From the NCBI GenBank assembly GCA_014238445.1, contig JABABC010000043.1, positions 1 to 5,423 on the forward strand: DNA of 5,423 bases. The letters are read 5' to 3'. The notes under the pieces were generated by a model. That model was given only the letters and a program-made list of their open reading frames with translations, did no database searches and was not told where the DNA came from. This DNA is from Coxiellaceae bacterium. GTDB lineage: Bacteria; Pseudomonadota; Gammaproteobacteria; Coxiellales; Coxiellaceae. Within the stretch, counting starts at the first letter, position 1. Each line of letters begins with the position of its first letter. The position numbers and the translations under genes are program-made. Shown here in pieces: positions 1-5,423 of the stretch.

Positions 1-207
1 CAGCGAATAAATCATGACACGGTGAACAAATAATACCCCAAAAACCTTAAGGAAGTATTAAATTTAAGAGGAAATATTAAATTATTTAAGAATTCATCCC
101 GTTTTTTACACCTAAAAACACGCGGTTTTTGATAAACCAAACAGCGGTTTTATTAATAACATACTGATTATTCATCATAAATAAATCCAAGATCATGATT
201 ATAAAAT

Positions 208-263
208 TTAAGGTAGATTAAAAAACCTAAGGTTCAAACTTAAAGCAATTAAGGTAGATTAAA
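208..263. repeat. Two copies of a 15-bp direct repeat, 41 bp apart
   Basis: The 15-mer TTAAGGTAGATTAAA occurs exactly at 208-222 and again at 249-263. The interval between copies, start to start, is 41 bp, close to four helical turns. Between them sits a short palindrome, AACCTAAGGTT (224-234). A related word, ATAAGGTT, follows at 279-286. Two exact copies in AT-rich DNA could be regulator or replication-protein binding sites or the remains of a local duplication. Nothing in the sequence decides between these. Confidence 0.7.
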
Positions 264-329
264 CCCCTTAATATAAAAATAAGGTTAAAAATTGATGCAG
301 AGCGAGTGTTATTATCGACATTATCCACG

Positions 330-365
330 TCACCTTGCGGGATAAAGCGCGTCGACACAAGGTGA
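330..365. repeat. Inverted repeat, 8-bp arms, 20-nt spacer
   Basis: TCACCTTG at 330-337 is perfectly matched by CAAGGTGA at 358-365, with a 20-nt GC-rich spacer containing GCGCG and the palindrome GTCGAC. It lies immediately after TTATCCACG (321-329), which matches the DnaA box consensus TTATCCACA at 8 of 9 positions. The smaller palindrome ATCA-GCGA-TGAT (366-377) follows. There is no trailing T tract long enough for a normal terminator. The spacing of arm centres would suit a dimeric regulator, but no adjacent gene start supports an operator role. Confidence 0.5.
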
Positions 366-547
366 ATCAGCGATGATTTTAACACCCTAGATTGACATGC
401 TCACATTCAACATAACCACATTTTCAAGAGACCCTATCGTTAAAACACGGGACGCTGCTAGCTTGCTTTCTGATGTGAGACTACCCTTATCCTTGCATTC
501 AACAGTGATTACCATGGTTGTTGGCGTTGCTTTCTCACGATTTAAAC

Positions 548-1573
548 TTAGTGTATGTCACTCATCAACTGATCATTAACTAACGTAGTAGGAGTGTAAT
601 AGCCTGATTTATCGGTTTTCAGCGTGTATTCCAGCATTTTCAATCCACCAGCGACGGTTAATGTATAACCATTACTCGTAATGATTCTGAGTTGTTTAAT
701 TGCACCATTGGCGTTTTTGACCTCACCCCACAAATAGGTTTTTTGTTCATCTCTTTGTTTGTCACTTGGGCCTTTAACGGTGTTTTCGATGCGCTTTTTT
801 ATGAAATTCTGAACACAAGCCAAACCCAATAATGGACGGCAGTAATTCATTGCCTTCAACCTTCTCACCTGCTTTAGTGAGGCTGGAATATACACTTCTA
901 TATTATCAATTGCTGTAGTGAAATGGGCCGTTGAAACATCTCCCCACGGAATTGTCATGGCTAGTTTTTCACCATTCCCGAAATCTATTTTTCGGGTTTT
1001 GTAGGCCAATGGCACCTTGATGATTGCACCATTCTTTCGCACCCTTCCACCTTGTGATAACCCTTCAACTGAAGTTTTAGCTGTACCTGGAGACAAACGA
1101 GATTCAGAATCAAATCCCAGTGCTAGGTGTGTAGCATCGGGCATCAATGATTTTAATTGAGAGGCCAAACAGTCCGTTGGTATCACGTCAAATCCAACAC
1201 CTGGGCAGATAACAATGCCAGCAGCTTGCGCCTGCTCATTATAGGATTTCGCCATTTCAAAAACAGCAATTTCACCCGTAATATCAAGGTAATGCGTTTT
1301 GCTGTGCAAACACGACTGAATCATGGGTTCAGCCGTCTGTGAAAAGGGGCCTGCGCAATGTATGACAGCAGCCATAGCTTGTAAATTTTCGACAATAGTA
1401 TCTTGATCTGATAAATCAAAAACCTGGTAATCAAGAGACAACTGATCTGCTAGTGCCTTGATGGCTTCTTTATTTCTACCCGCAAGAACGGGCTTCAATC
1501 CTTGTTGTTTAGCCTGTAATGCTATTAAGTTACCGGAATAACCATTGGCACCGTATATCATCCACTTGTTCAA
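548..1573 (-). CDS. Saccharopine dehydrogenase-like NAD(P)-binding oxidoreductase (trans-acting enoyl reductase type)
   Basis: A cytosolic Rossmann-fold oxidoreductase of 341 residues. The N terminus has the dinucleotide-binding motif GANGYSG (residues 8-14), then LAGR (30-33), an acidic end of a further strand (VFDLSD, 51-56), the CAGPF turn (73-77), YLDITGE (95-101) and GVGFDVIPTD (125-134). All are hallmarks of the saccharopine dehydrogenase NADP-binding family that includes the mycobacterial trans-acting enoyl reductases. True lysine-pathway saccharopine dehydrogenase is not implied: family members act on varied, mostly unknown substrates, often lipids. Length is slightly short for the family. 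The start is a TTG at 1573, preceded by GATGAGAAA at a workable distance; ATG at residue 5 (1561) would begin only three residues before the glycine motif and is less likely. The gene follows the SDR stop by 11 bp and is almost certainly co-transcribed with it. The substrate cannot be inferred. Confidence 0.88.
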   Translation of the reverse strand: MNKWMIYGANGYSGNLIALQAKQQGLKPVLAGRNKEAIKALADQLSLDYQVFDLSDQDTIVENLQAMAAVIHCAGPFSQTAEPMIQSCLHSKTHYLDITGEIAVFEMAKSYNEQAQAAGIVICPGVGFDVIPTDCLASQLKSLMPDATHLALGFDSESRLSPGTAKTSVEGLSQGGRVRKNGAIIKVPLAYKTRKIDFGNGEKLAMTIPWGDVSTAHFTTAIDNIEVYIPASLKQVRRLKAMNYCRPLLGLACVQNFIKKRIENTVKGPSDKQRDEQKTYLWGEVKNANGAIKQLRIITSNGYTLTVAGGLKMLEYTLKTDKSGYYTPTTLVNDQLMSDIH

Positions 1574-1584
1574 TTGTTTCTCAT

Positions 1585-2403
1585 CTAGTTTTTTGTGTCT
1601 TGCATTATTTTTTTAAAAATTTGTGCTTTTTTGTTCAAAACAAAATTTGGAAGCCACCGTTTTAACAGATATTGCCTCTTGGATTGTTTGTGACTGATAA
1701 TCATAAAGGTATTATTTTCCACTGCTTTATAAATATCAGCCGCCACATCTTCAGCAGTGACGCCAGAAGTTTGCATTTGCTTATTAATAAACTCTTTCGT
1801 CTCTTCTGAAGCTTCCATCATAGAATTCACCAGGTTAGACTGAAAAAATGCTGGACAAGCCACACTCACTCCAATATTTTCTAACGCCAACTCGCCTTGC
1901 AATGTTTCTGAAAAAGCTACCACACCAGCTTTAGCCACATTATAAGTCATCATGCCAGGCATCAATACAATGCCTGCAAAACTAGCCGTACTGACAATAT
2001 GGGCTTTTTGTGATTTTCGCAACAAAGGTAACATCGCCATGGTTCCATATATCACACTCATTAAATCTACATCAATCAATCGCCTCCACTGTTCCTCAGT
2101 GGTGCTTTCTAAAGTCCCCGAGCTGGCAATGGCCCCATTATTTATGAGCACATCGATGCATTCATGTTTGGCACTGACAGCATCAAACAAATCATCAAAA
2201 TTTTGTTTTTGTCCAATATCGCAATGGTAATATTCTGCTGACTGGCCATTGGCATTTAATGCATCAACAAATTGTTGGCCCAACTGGTCTTGAATATCGA
2301 CGACTAATATATTCCACCCCTGGGTGGCATAGAGTTTGGCTATCGCCTTACCTAATCCACTGGCTGCTCCAGTAATGAGGATGTTTTTTTGTAAATCATT
2401 CAT
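1585..2403 (-). CDS. Short-chain dehydrogenase/reductase (SDR) family oxidoreductase
   Basis: A classical SDR of 272 residues that would reduce a carbonyl or oxidise an alcohol using NAD(P)(H). Visible motifs in order: TGAASGLG cofactor loop (11-18), Asp36 at the end of the second strand (usually an NAD(H) preference), CD at 61-62, NNGA (88-91), catalytic Ser141 and Tyr154-x3-Lys158 (YNVAK). The tetrad Asn is replaced: the position 28 residues before Ser141 is Asp113 (sequence DVDL where VNL is usual). The PG motif after strand six reads CPAFF (183-187). The C-terminal 35 residues are strongly basic with aromatic and aliphatic residues, which could promote contact with membrane or acyl substrates (inference). 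The ATG at 2403 is chosen over an in-frame TTG at 2445 because it puts the Rossmann motif at the normal distance and leaves room for a promoter. No strong ribosome binding site is seen. First gene of a pair with the downstream saccharopine-like gene. Confidence 0.92.
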   Translation of the reverse strand: MNDLQKNILITGAASGLGKAIAKLYATQGWNILVVDIQDQLGQQFVDALNANGQSAEYYHCDIGQKQNFDDLFDAVSAKHECIDVLINNGAIASSGTLESTTEEQWRRLIDVDLMSVIYGTMAMLPLLRKSQKAHIVSTASFAGIVLMPGMMTYNVAKAGVVAFSETLQGELALENIGVSVACPAFFQSNLVNSMMEASEETKEFINKQMQTSGVTAEDVAADIYKAVENNTFMIISHKQSKRQYLLKRWLPNFVLNKKAQIFKKIMQDTKN

Positions 2404-2433
2404 TGATATTGACTTTAAATTTATTTGACATGT

Positions 2434-2462
2434 ATCGTAAACCAATCAATAGCTTTAAACAA
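2434..2462 (-). promoter_or_regulatory. Candidate sigma-70-like promoter of the SDR operon
   Basis: On the minus strand TTGTTT (2457-2462) is followed after exactly 17 nt by TACGAT (2434-2439). The -35 box keeps only the TTG, and the -10 box matches TATAAT at four of six positions. Transcription would start near 2427, giving a leader of about 24 nt before the ATG at 2403. If real, it rules out the upstream TTG at 2445, which would fall between the two boxes. Such matches arise by chance in AT-rich DNA. Confidence 0.3.
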
Positions 2463-2657
2463 TGAAATATAGAACGTTTACAGTACGGCACATAGGATTT
2501 TCAGCGTTACGTTTAGTCATTGATGATAGATTGAAATGTAAAAGAACCTCTAGTTCAAACTGTAGCGCAGCTTTACCACCAACATCGACCAAAGTGCACA
2601 CGACCAGAGTAACAGGTTGCCTTTAATTGAAAAAGACGCGGTTTTTTCCACAAGTTA

Positions 2658-2709
2658 CAGTGCCAGTGGAATGGTTGCACTGCGCTCGAGCAAGGGGGTA
2701 CTGGCGCAG
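2658..2709. repeat. Two abutting small inverted repeats
   Basis: CAGTGC (2658-2663) pairs with GCACTG (2677-2682) across 13 nt. CTGCGC (2680-2685) pairs with GCGCAG (2704-2709) across 18 nt, extendable by a G-T pair. The two stems share three bases, so they would be alternatives rather than co-existing. A further GGCC-AACG-GGCC element is at 2736-2747. Alternative stems of this kind are compatible with a structured RNA but are short enough to be coincidental. Confidence 0.4.
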
Positions 2710-2765
2710 CCTTCAATACAGCCACTATCCTGTGAGGCCAACGGGCCAGCTCCTGAAAAGTCTTG

Positions 2766-2801
2766 TAATAAGCTGCTAAATCATGCATTGATCGCTTATT
2801 A
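2766..2801. repeat. 8-bp inverted repeat with 20-nt spacer downstream of pdxT
   Basis: TAATAAGC (2766-2773) is the exact reverse complement of GCTTATTA (2794-2801). An additional ATCA/TGAT pairing lies inside the spacer (2780-2783 with 2789-2792). On the minus strand the T run comes before the stem, not after it, so this is not a canonical intrinsic terminator for pdxT. It marks the edge of the GC-richer block. Confidence 0.5.
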
Positions 2802-2834
2802 AAAAAGAATCACTTCATCGGTTTAAACCTGATT
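2801..2834 (-). terminator. Weak candidate terminator at the end of pdxT
   Basis: On the minus strand AATCA (2830-2834) pairs with TGATT (2808-2812), then one C and a run of six T (2801-2806). The palindrome GGTTTAAACC (2820-2829) lies within the loop. The stem is only 5 bp and overlaps the last codons of pdxT, so stability is doubtful. It is the only T-run-associated structure near the end of the cassette. Confidence 0.2.
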
Positions 2835-3396
2835 GCCGACAAAAATAACGATGCACAAGCGTGCTGTCGGACAGCTCAGGATGAAAAGAGCCCGCGATCA
2901 CACGGCCGTGCTGCACTAACATAGGCTCGTCTTGATACGTTGCTAAGATACGCACATTAGCCTCTGCATACGTAATACGAGGTGCTCGAATAAATACCAT
3001 GTCTAAAGCCCCTTCGCCAAAAACAGCATCAGTGCATTGCCCTTGTGCCACAAAACTCTCACGCTGGCGACCATAGGCATTACGCTCAACCGTGATCGGT
3101 AACAGTGATAACGAAGCTTGCTCTGGTGTGACGGTGTGTGCAGCTAGAATTAACCCAGCGCAGGTGGCTAACACAGCCCCACCCTGCTCAACAAAATCGG
3201 TAATAGCAGATTGCCACCCAAAAGGTGTCATGAGTTTTAATAAAGCCGTTGACTCACCGCCGGGTATAATCAGCCCAGCGACGTCTGATAACTGATGAGG
3301 TTGCTTAACGAAACACCAAGGCACACCACAACGATCCAACTGATCGCCATGGCGTGCATAACCACCCTGCAAAGCTAAAACACCGATCTTAGCCAC
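2815..3396 (-). CDS. pdxT: PdxT, glutaminase subunit of PLP synthase
   Basis: A class I glutamine amidotransferase of 193 residues that hydrolyses glutamine to glutamate and passes ammonia to PdxS for pyridoxal 5'-phosphate synthesis; it acts in the cytosol as a 12+12 complex with PdxS. Seen in the sequence: IGVLALQGG at 4-12, the oxyanion-loop PGGEST (45-50), nucleophile Cys79 in ATCAGL, VERNAYGRQ (103-111), FIRAP (135-139), and the His172/Glu174 pair in SFHPEL. The preferred start is a GTG at 3396, which gives Cys79 the same number as in Bacillus subtilis PdxT and has GGTG 9 nt upstream. GTG at 3408 would give 197 residues and overlap the pdxS stop. An ATG at 3429 has its GAGG directly abutting. 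Length is normal. Translational coupling with pdxS is likely. Confidence 0.95.
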   Translation of the reverse strand: MAKIGVLALQGGYARHGDQLDRCGVPWCFVKQPHQLSDVAGLIIPGGESTALLKLMTPFGWQSAITDFVEQGGAVLATCAGLILAAHTVTPEQASLSLLPITVERNAYGRQRESFVAQGQCTDAVFGEGALDMVFIRAPRITYAEANVRILATYQDEPMLVQHGRVIAGSFHPELSDSTLVHRYFCRQSGLNR

Positions 3397-3400
3397 AGTC

Positions 3401-4285
3401 TTAGACACCACAGAGTGACAGCTTTTCATCCTCAGACAATGATGAACAGTTAATACCCACCATCGGCTCACCTAAGTTTTTAGACACACGCGCTAACACC
3501 GCAGGGTCTTCGTAATGAGTGACTGCTTGAACAATCGCTTCAGCGCGTGGCTTGGGATTACTGGATTTAAAAATACCCGAACCCACAAAAACGGTTTCAG
3601 CACCTAACTGCATCATCAGTGAGGCATCTGCCGGTGTTGCAACACCCCCCGCTGCAAATAATGGTACGGGTAATTGACCTTCCTTAGCGACTTGTTTAAC
3701 CAACGTATACGGTGCAGCCATATCCCTTGCAACAGTCATCAATTCTTCATCACGCAAGGTGGTGAGTCGTTTTATCTCACTTTGAATACTGCGCATATGA
3801 CGAACAGCCTCAACCACATCGCCGGTACCCGCCTCACCTTTACTTCTTAATAAAGCCGCACCTTCACCAATACGGCGTAATGCCTCACCCAAGTTGCGAC
3901 ACCCGCACACAAAAGGAATCTTAAAATCATGCTTATTAATATGATAAGCCTCATCTGCCATGGTAAGGACTTCACTTTCATCGATATAATCCACACCCAT
4001 GGATTCTAAGATTTGCGCTTCGACAAAATGGCCAATACGCACTTTCGCCATCACCGGTATAGAGACAGCGTCCATGATCTCTTGAATCATTTGAGGGTCA
4101 CTCATACGTGCCACTCCACCATCAGCTCGAATATCTGCCGGCACACGCTCTAACGCCATAACGGCAACCGCACCTGCAGCTTCGGCAATCTTAGCCTGTT
4201 CAACATTGACCACATCCATGATCACACCACCTTTAAGCATTTCAGCTAAGCCTACTTTTAGATCAATCCCCAGTACTGACATCAT
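3401..4285 (-). CDS. pdxS: PdxS, synthase subunit of PLP synthase
   Basis: A TIM-barrel enzyme of 294 residues, the usual family length, that builds pyridoxal 5'-phosphate from ribose or ribulose 5-phosphate, glyceraldehyde 3-phosphate and ammonia (the DXP-independent route). Known active-site residues fall at their canonical numbers: Asp24 (GGVIMDVV), Lys81 (VMAKVRIGH), Asp102 (YIDESEV) and Lys149 (RSKGEAGTG). The phosphate-binding loops AAGGVATP and FVGSGIF are intact. The C-terminal tail is family-variable and here ends in Cys-Gly-Val. Two adjacent ATGs (4285, 4282) are possible starts; GAGG at 4289-4292 is 3 nt from the first and 6 nt from the second, so 4282 may be the true one, with no functional effect. 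The gene is first in the cassette and is separated by about 117 bp from the unknown gene upstream, where I see no convincing promoter. Confidence 0.98.
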   Translation of the reverse strand: MMSVLGIDLKVGLAEMLKGGVIMDVVNVEQAKIAEAAGAVAVMALERVPADIRADGGVARMSDPQMIQEIMDAVSIPVMAKVRIGHFVEAQILESMGVDYIDESEVLTMADEAYHINKHDFKIPFVCGCRNLGEALRRIGEGAALLRSKGEAGTGDVVEAVRHMRSIQSEIKRLTTLRDEELMTVARDMAAPYTLVKQVAKEGQLPVPLFAAGGVATPADASLMMQLGAETVFVGSGIFKSSNPKPRAEAIVQAVTHYEDPAVLARVSKNLGEPMVGINCSSLSEDEKLSLCGV

Positions 4286-4293
4286 TTACCTCG
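4286..4293 (-). promoter_or_regulatory. Ribosome binding site of pdxS
   Basis: The minus strand reads AACGAGGTAA just before two consecutive ATG codons. GAGG occupies 4292-4289, 3 nt before the first ATG and 6 nt before the second, favouring initiation at 4282. This is the clearest Shine-Dalgarno sequence in the window. Confidence 0.65.
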
Positions 4294-4402
4294 TTATTAA
4301 AGCATTCATTGAGAATGGATTTTTTCATACTCTCGACTGGACTGCAATCTATTCCCTAGGCAATCAAACAAGAGGGTCGGTAATGTTCAATCCTTCTATC
4401 CA

Positions 4403-5423
4403 TCAAGGGGCTGGAGCATTCACACAGTCCACCAAATGCTCAACAGTTTTAGTGCACTCCTCTCTAATGCTTGCATCATTGAATAAATACGACCTTGTAC
4501 TGCTGCCAGAATCAGCGACAGCATTAGGCAGACCATGCGAAGGGCAAGAGATCCCGCCACCCACTGTTTCAAAAATTGCTTCGACAGGCTTGCCACCAAC
4601 AACATGGTCGTAATAATTATAACGATGACAGTGCAACCTCACGCCTTCAGGGATTAACTGTGGATGTTGTGTGAAAAAATCATAAACATCGCGAGCGCAT
4701 TGATCATCGATAAAGTGATACTCCTGATGAGAATCGATACTCGAACATGCTTCTGCAATACCTTGAATCTTATCTTTCAAACACTGCGCAGCGGCCAGAT
4801 ACCGTTGATGAATCGTTGTCGGATCGCGATGATCACCTTCTAAAAAAATATGAGCAGGCAGACCTTTATCACTCGCAGAAAGTACCTTCGCCACACCGTT
4901 ATAGCCGAGTGACACAGCCACACGATTATTCGGATCAGTGCAAAGATGGTGCATTTGGTAATACACTAATAAAGGCTTAAAAAATTGACCGTCACATGGG
5001 TGATCATCATTTAAACCATCAGTTAATTGTTGCTTTTCATAAGGCGGGCAACGATTTTCAGACCATGACTGGCCCACATCCCACAACGCTTTATCGTATG
5101 TTATGTGTTGAGCGAACCGATCTAAAAGAGCAGGTAGCAGTTGTTGGAACTCTCGCTGGGAGGTTAATAATGTTTTTTTGAGCTTGCTCATAACGGATTG
5201 TTTGAATTCTTGATTGCGTGTAATTGCAGCCTTCATAGACGCAAACCGAATGAATTCAGATTTTGCTTGACGCCCACAAGTCGAGATAGTGCTATTCATC
5301 GCCTTAATCAGATCGCCAGTACCGCGACGCAGGCATTCCAGTTCTGCTTTTAAGTCCTTGATTGCCAAACCAGTGTCTTTGATACGCTTCAATCTGTCCC
5401 GGCCAAGAGAAGATAGAAAACTA
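4403..5423 (-). CDS. Unrecognised Cys/His-rich protein, probably 5'-truncated by the window edge
   Basis: I do not recognise this protein. An in-frame TTG at 5392 gives 329 residues, but the frame continues without a stop to the window edge (5423) as plausible coding sequence, so the true start probably lies outside. Numbered from that TTG: residues 1-95 are charged and likely helical (possible coiled coil), with many Lys, Glu, Gln and Leu. Residues 100-200 contain CPPYEK, a HPCDG segment, YYQMHHLC and LEGDHRDP. Residues 225-262 form a distinct hydrophobic-acidic block (YHFIDD, then FFTQHPQLIPEG, then RLHCHRYNYYDH). Next come a glycine-rich VGGG and a Ser-rich tail, ending in NAPAP. There are 12 cysteines but no CxxC pair. 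No signal peptide or membrane span is visible in the part present. The acidic FIDD block resembles HAD-like acidic motifs only loosely. It is on the same strand as pdxS, 117 bp upstream. Confidence 0.75.
   Translation of the reverse strand, partial: SFLSSLGRDRLKRIKDTGLAIKDLKAELECLRRGTGDLIKAMNSTISTCGRQAKSEFIRFASMKAAITRNQEFKQSVMSKLKKTLLTSQREFQQLLPALLDRFAQHITYDKALWDVGQSWSENRCPPYEKQQLTDGLNDDHPCDGQFFKPLLVYYQMHHLCTDPNNRVAVSLGYNGVAKVLSASDKGLPAHIFLEGDHRDPTTIHQRYLAAAQCLKDKIQGIAEACSSIDSHQEYHFIDDQCARDVYDFFTQHPQLIPEGVRLHCHRYNYYDHVVGGKPVEAIFETVGGGISCPSHGLPNAVADSGSSTRSYLFNDASIREECTKTVEHLVDCVNAPAP

Larger units (their letters stand above)
1..547. other. Intergenic region, AT-rich left half, no convincing gene
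   Basis: This stretch lies downstream of the saccharopine-dehydrogenase-like gene and holds no gene I can support. Positions 1 to about 290 are conspicuously AT-rich. They carry recurrent TTAAGG/CCTTAA words (45-52, 208-213, 249-254, 266-271), a 15-bp direct repeat (208-222 and 249-263), two copies of TATTAAATT (56-64 and 75-83), two copies of GCGGTTTT (122-129 and 144-151), and a small hairpin GGTTT-TTGAT-AAACC at 124-138. Around position 293 the composition becomes more mixed. From there to 547 there is an inverted repeat (330-365) and a plus-strand open frame (397-579) that lacks a ribosome binding site. No clear Rho-independent terminator follows the stop codon at 548 on the minus strand. 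Confidence 0.6.
2404..2814. other. Intergenic region with a GC-richer, hairpin-rich core
   Basis: The gap between pdxT and the SDR gene is about 410 bp. Positions 2404 to about 2555 look like ordinary AT-rich leader DNA, with the candidate SDR promoter. From about 2560 to 2780 the composition is visibly richer in G and C and contains several small inverted repeats. Open frames exist on both strands (plus 2566-2802, minus 2573-2788), but neither has a ribosome binding site, a convincing start or a recognisable domain. The block could be a decayed gene fragment, a dispersed intergenic repeat or a structured RNA; I cannot choose from sequence alone. It shares the 11-mer ACGCGGTTTTT (2636-2646) with the left intergenic region (120-130). 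Confidence 0.5.

Noticed and set aside
397..579. Plus-strand frame of 60 codons as an intact gene
   Set aside because: No ribosome binding site precedes its ATG, it runs into the convergent gene, and the product has no recognisable feature; noted only as a possible remnant. The TTGACA at 392-397 overlaps its start and has no proper -10 box.
1952..2230. Plus-strand frame of 92 codons
   Set aside because: It is fully antisense to the SDR gene, whose catalytic motifs are intact.
2404..2445. TTG start of the SDR giving 14 extra residues
   Set aside because: The extension has no SDR character, the candidate promoter -10 box falls just inside it, and the ATG at 2403 places the Rossmann motif normally.
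2541..2558. Minus-strand hairpin GAAC-TAGAG-GTTC followed by TTTT
   Set aside because: A four-base-pair stem is too weak to call a terminator.
2573..2802. Overlapping open frames on both strands in the pdxT-SDR gap
   Set aside because: Both rely on non-ATG or unsupported starts and translate to low-complexity Cys/Trp/Ser-rich strings typical of spurious frames in GC-richer DNA.
4304..4325. Plus-strand terminator-like hairpin CATTC-ATTGA-GAATG followed by a T run
   Set aside because: The stem is only 5 bp and no plus-strand gene ends nearby, so there is nothing for it to terminate.
4206..4613. Plus-strand open frame of 135 codons
   Set aside because: It lies antisense to the 5' end of pdxS and the 3' end of the unknown gene, has no ribosome binding site, and both opposite-strand genes are better supported.

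Overview
The window looks like a moderately AT-rich gammaproteobacterial chromosome segment. This rests on the feel of the protein sequences and base composition only. A member of an intracellular or host-associated lineage (Legionellales-like) is possible but not demonstrated. All five convincing genes lie on the minus strand, so transcription runs from high to low coordinates. No RNA gene, insertion sequence, CRISPR array or phage gene was recognised.

Region by region, in the direction of transcription: (1) 5423-4403 holds an unrecognised protein of at least 329 residues, rich in Cys and His. Its frame stays open to the window edge, so it is probably missing its N terminus. (2) 4285-2815 holds the two-gene PLP synthase cassette, pdxS then pdxT, almost touching (about 4 nt between stop and preferred start). 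It makes pyridoxal 5'-phosphate without deoxyxylulose 5-phosphate. (3) 2814-2404 is a gap of about 410 bp with a GC-richer core full of small inverted repeats and no convincing gene. (4) 2403-548 is a second two-gene unit: a short-chain dehydrogenase/reductase followed 11 bp later by a saccharopine-dehydrogenase-like NAD(P)-binding protein. (5) 547-1 is non-coding: a strongly AT-rich left half with a 15-bp direct repeat, and a more mixed right half with an 8-bp inverted repeat and a DnaA-box-like 9-mer.

How the genes work together: PdxT hydrolyses glutamine and channels ammonia to PdxS, which assembles PLP from a pentose phosphate and glyceraldehyde 3-phosphate. The downstream SDR/saccharopine-like pair is probably a redox pair acting on a lipid-like or other carbonyl substrate; the substrate cannot be read from the sequence. 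No functional link between the two operons, or with the unknown upstream gene, is visible. The most interesting items are the unknown upstream protein, the structured intergenic block at 2560-2801, the Asn-to-Asp change in the SDR tetrad, and the repeat-bearing left intergenic region. I did not find a clear, previously undescribed multi-gene system.
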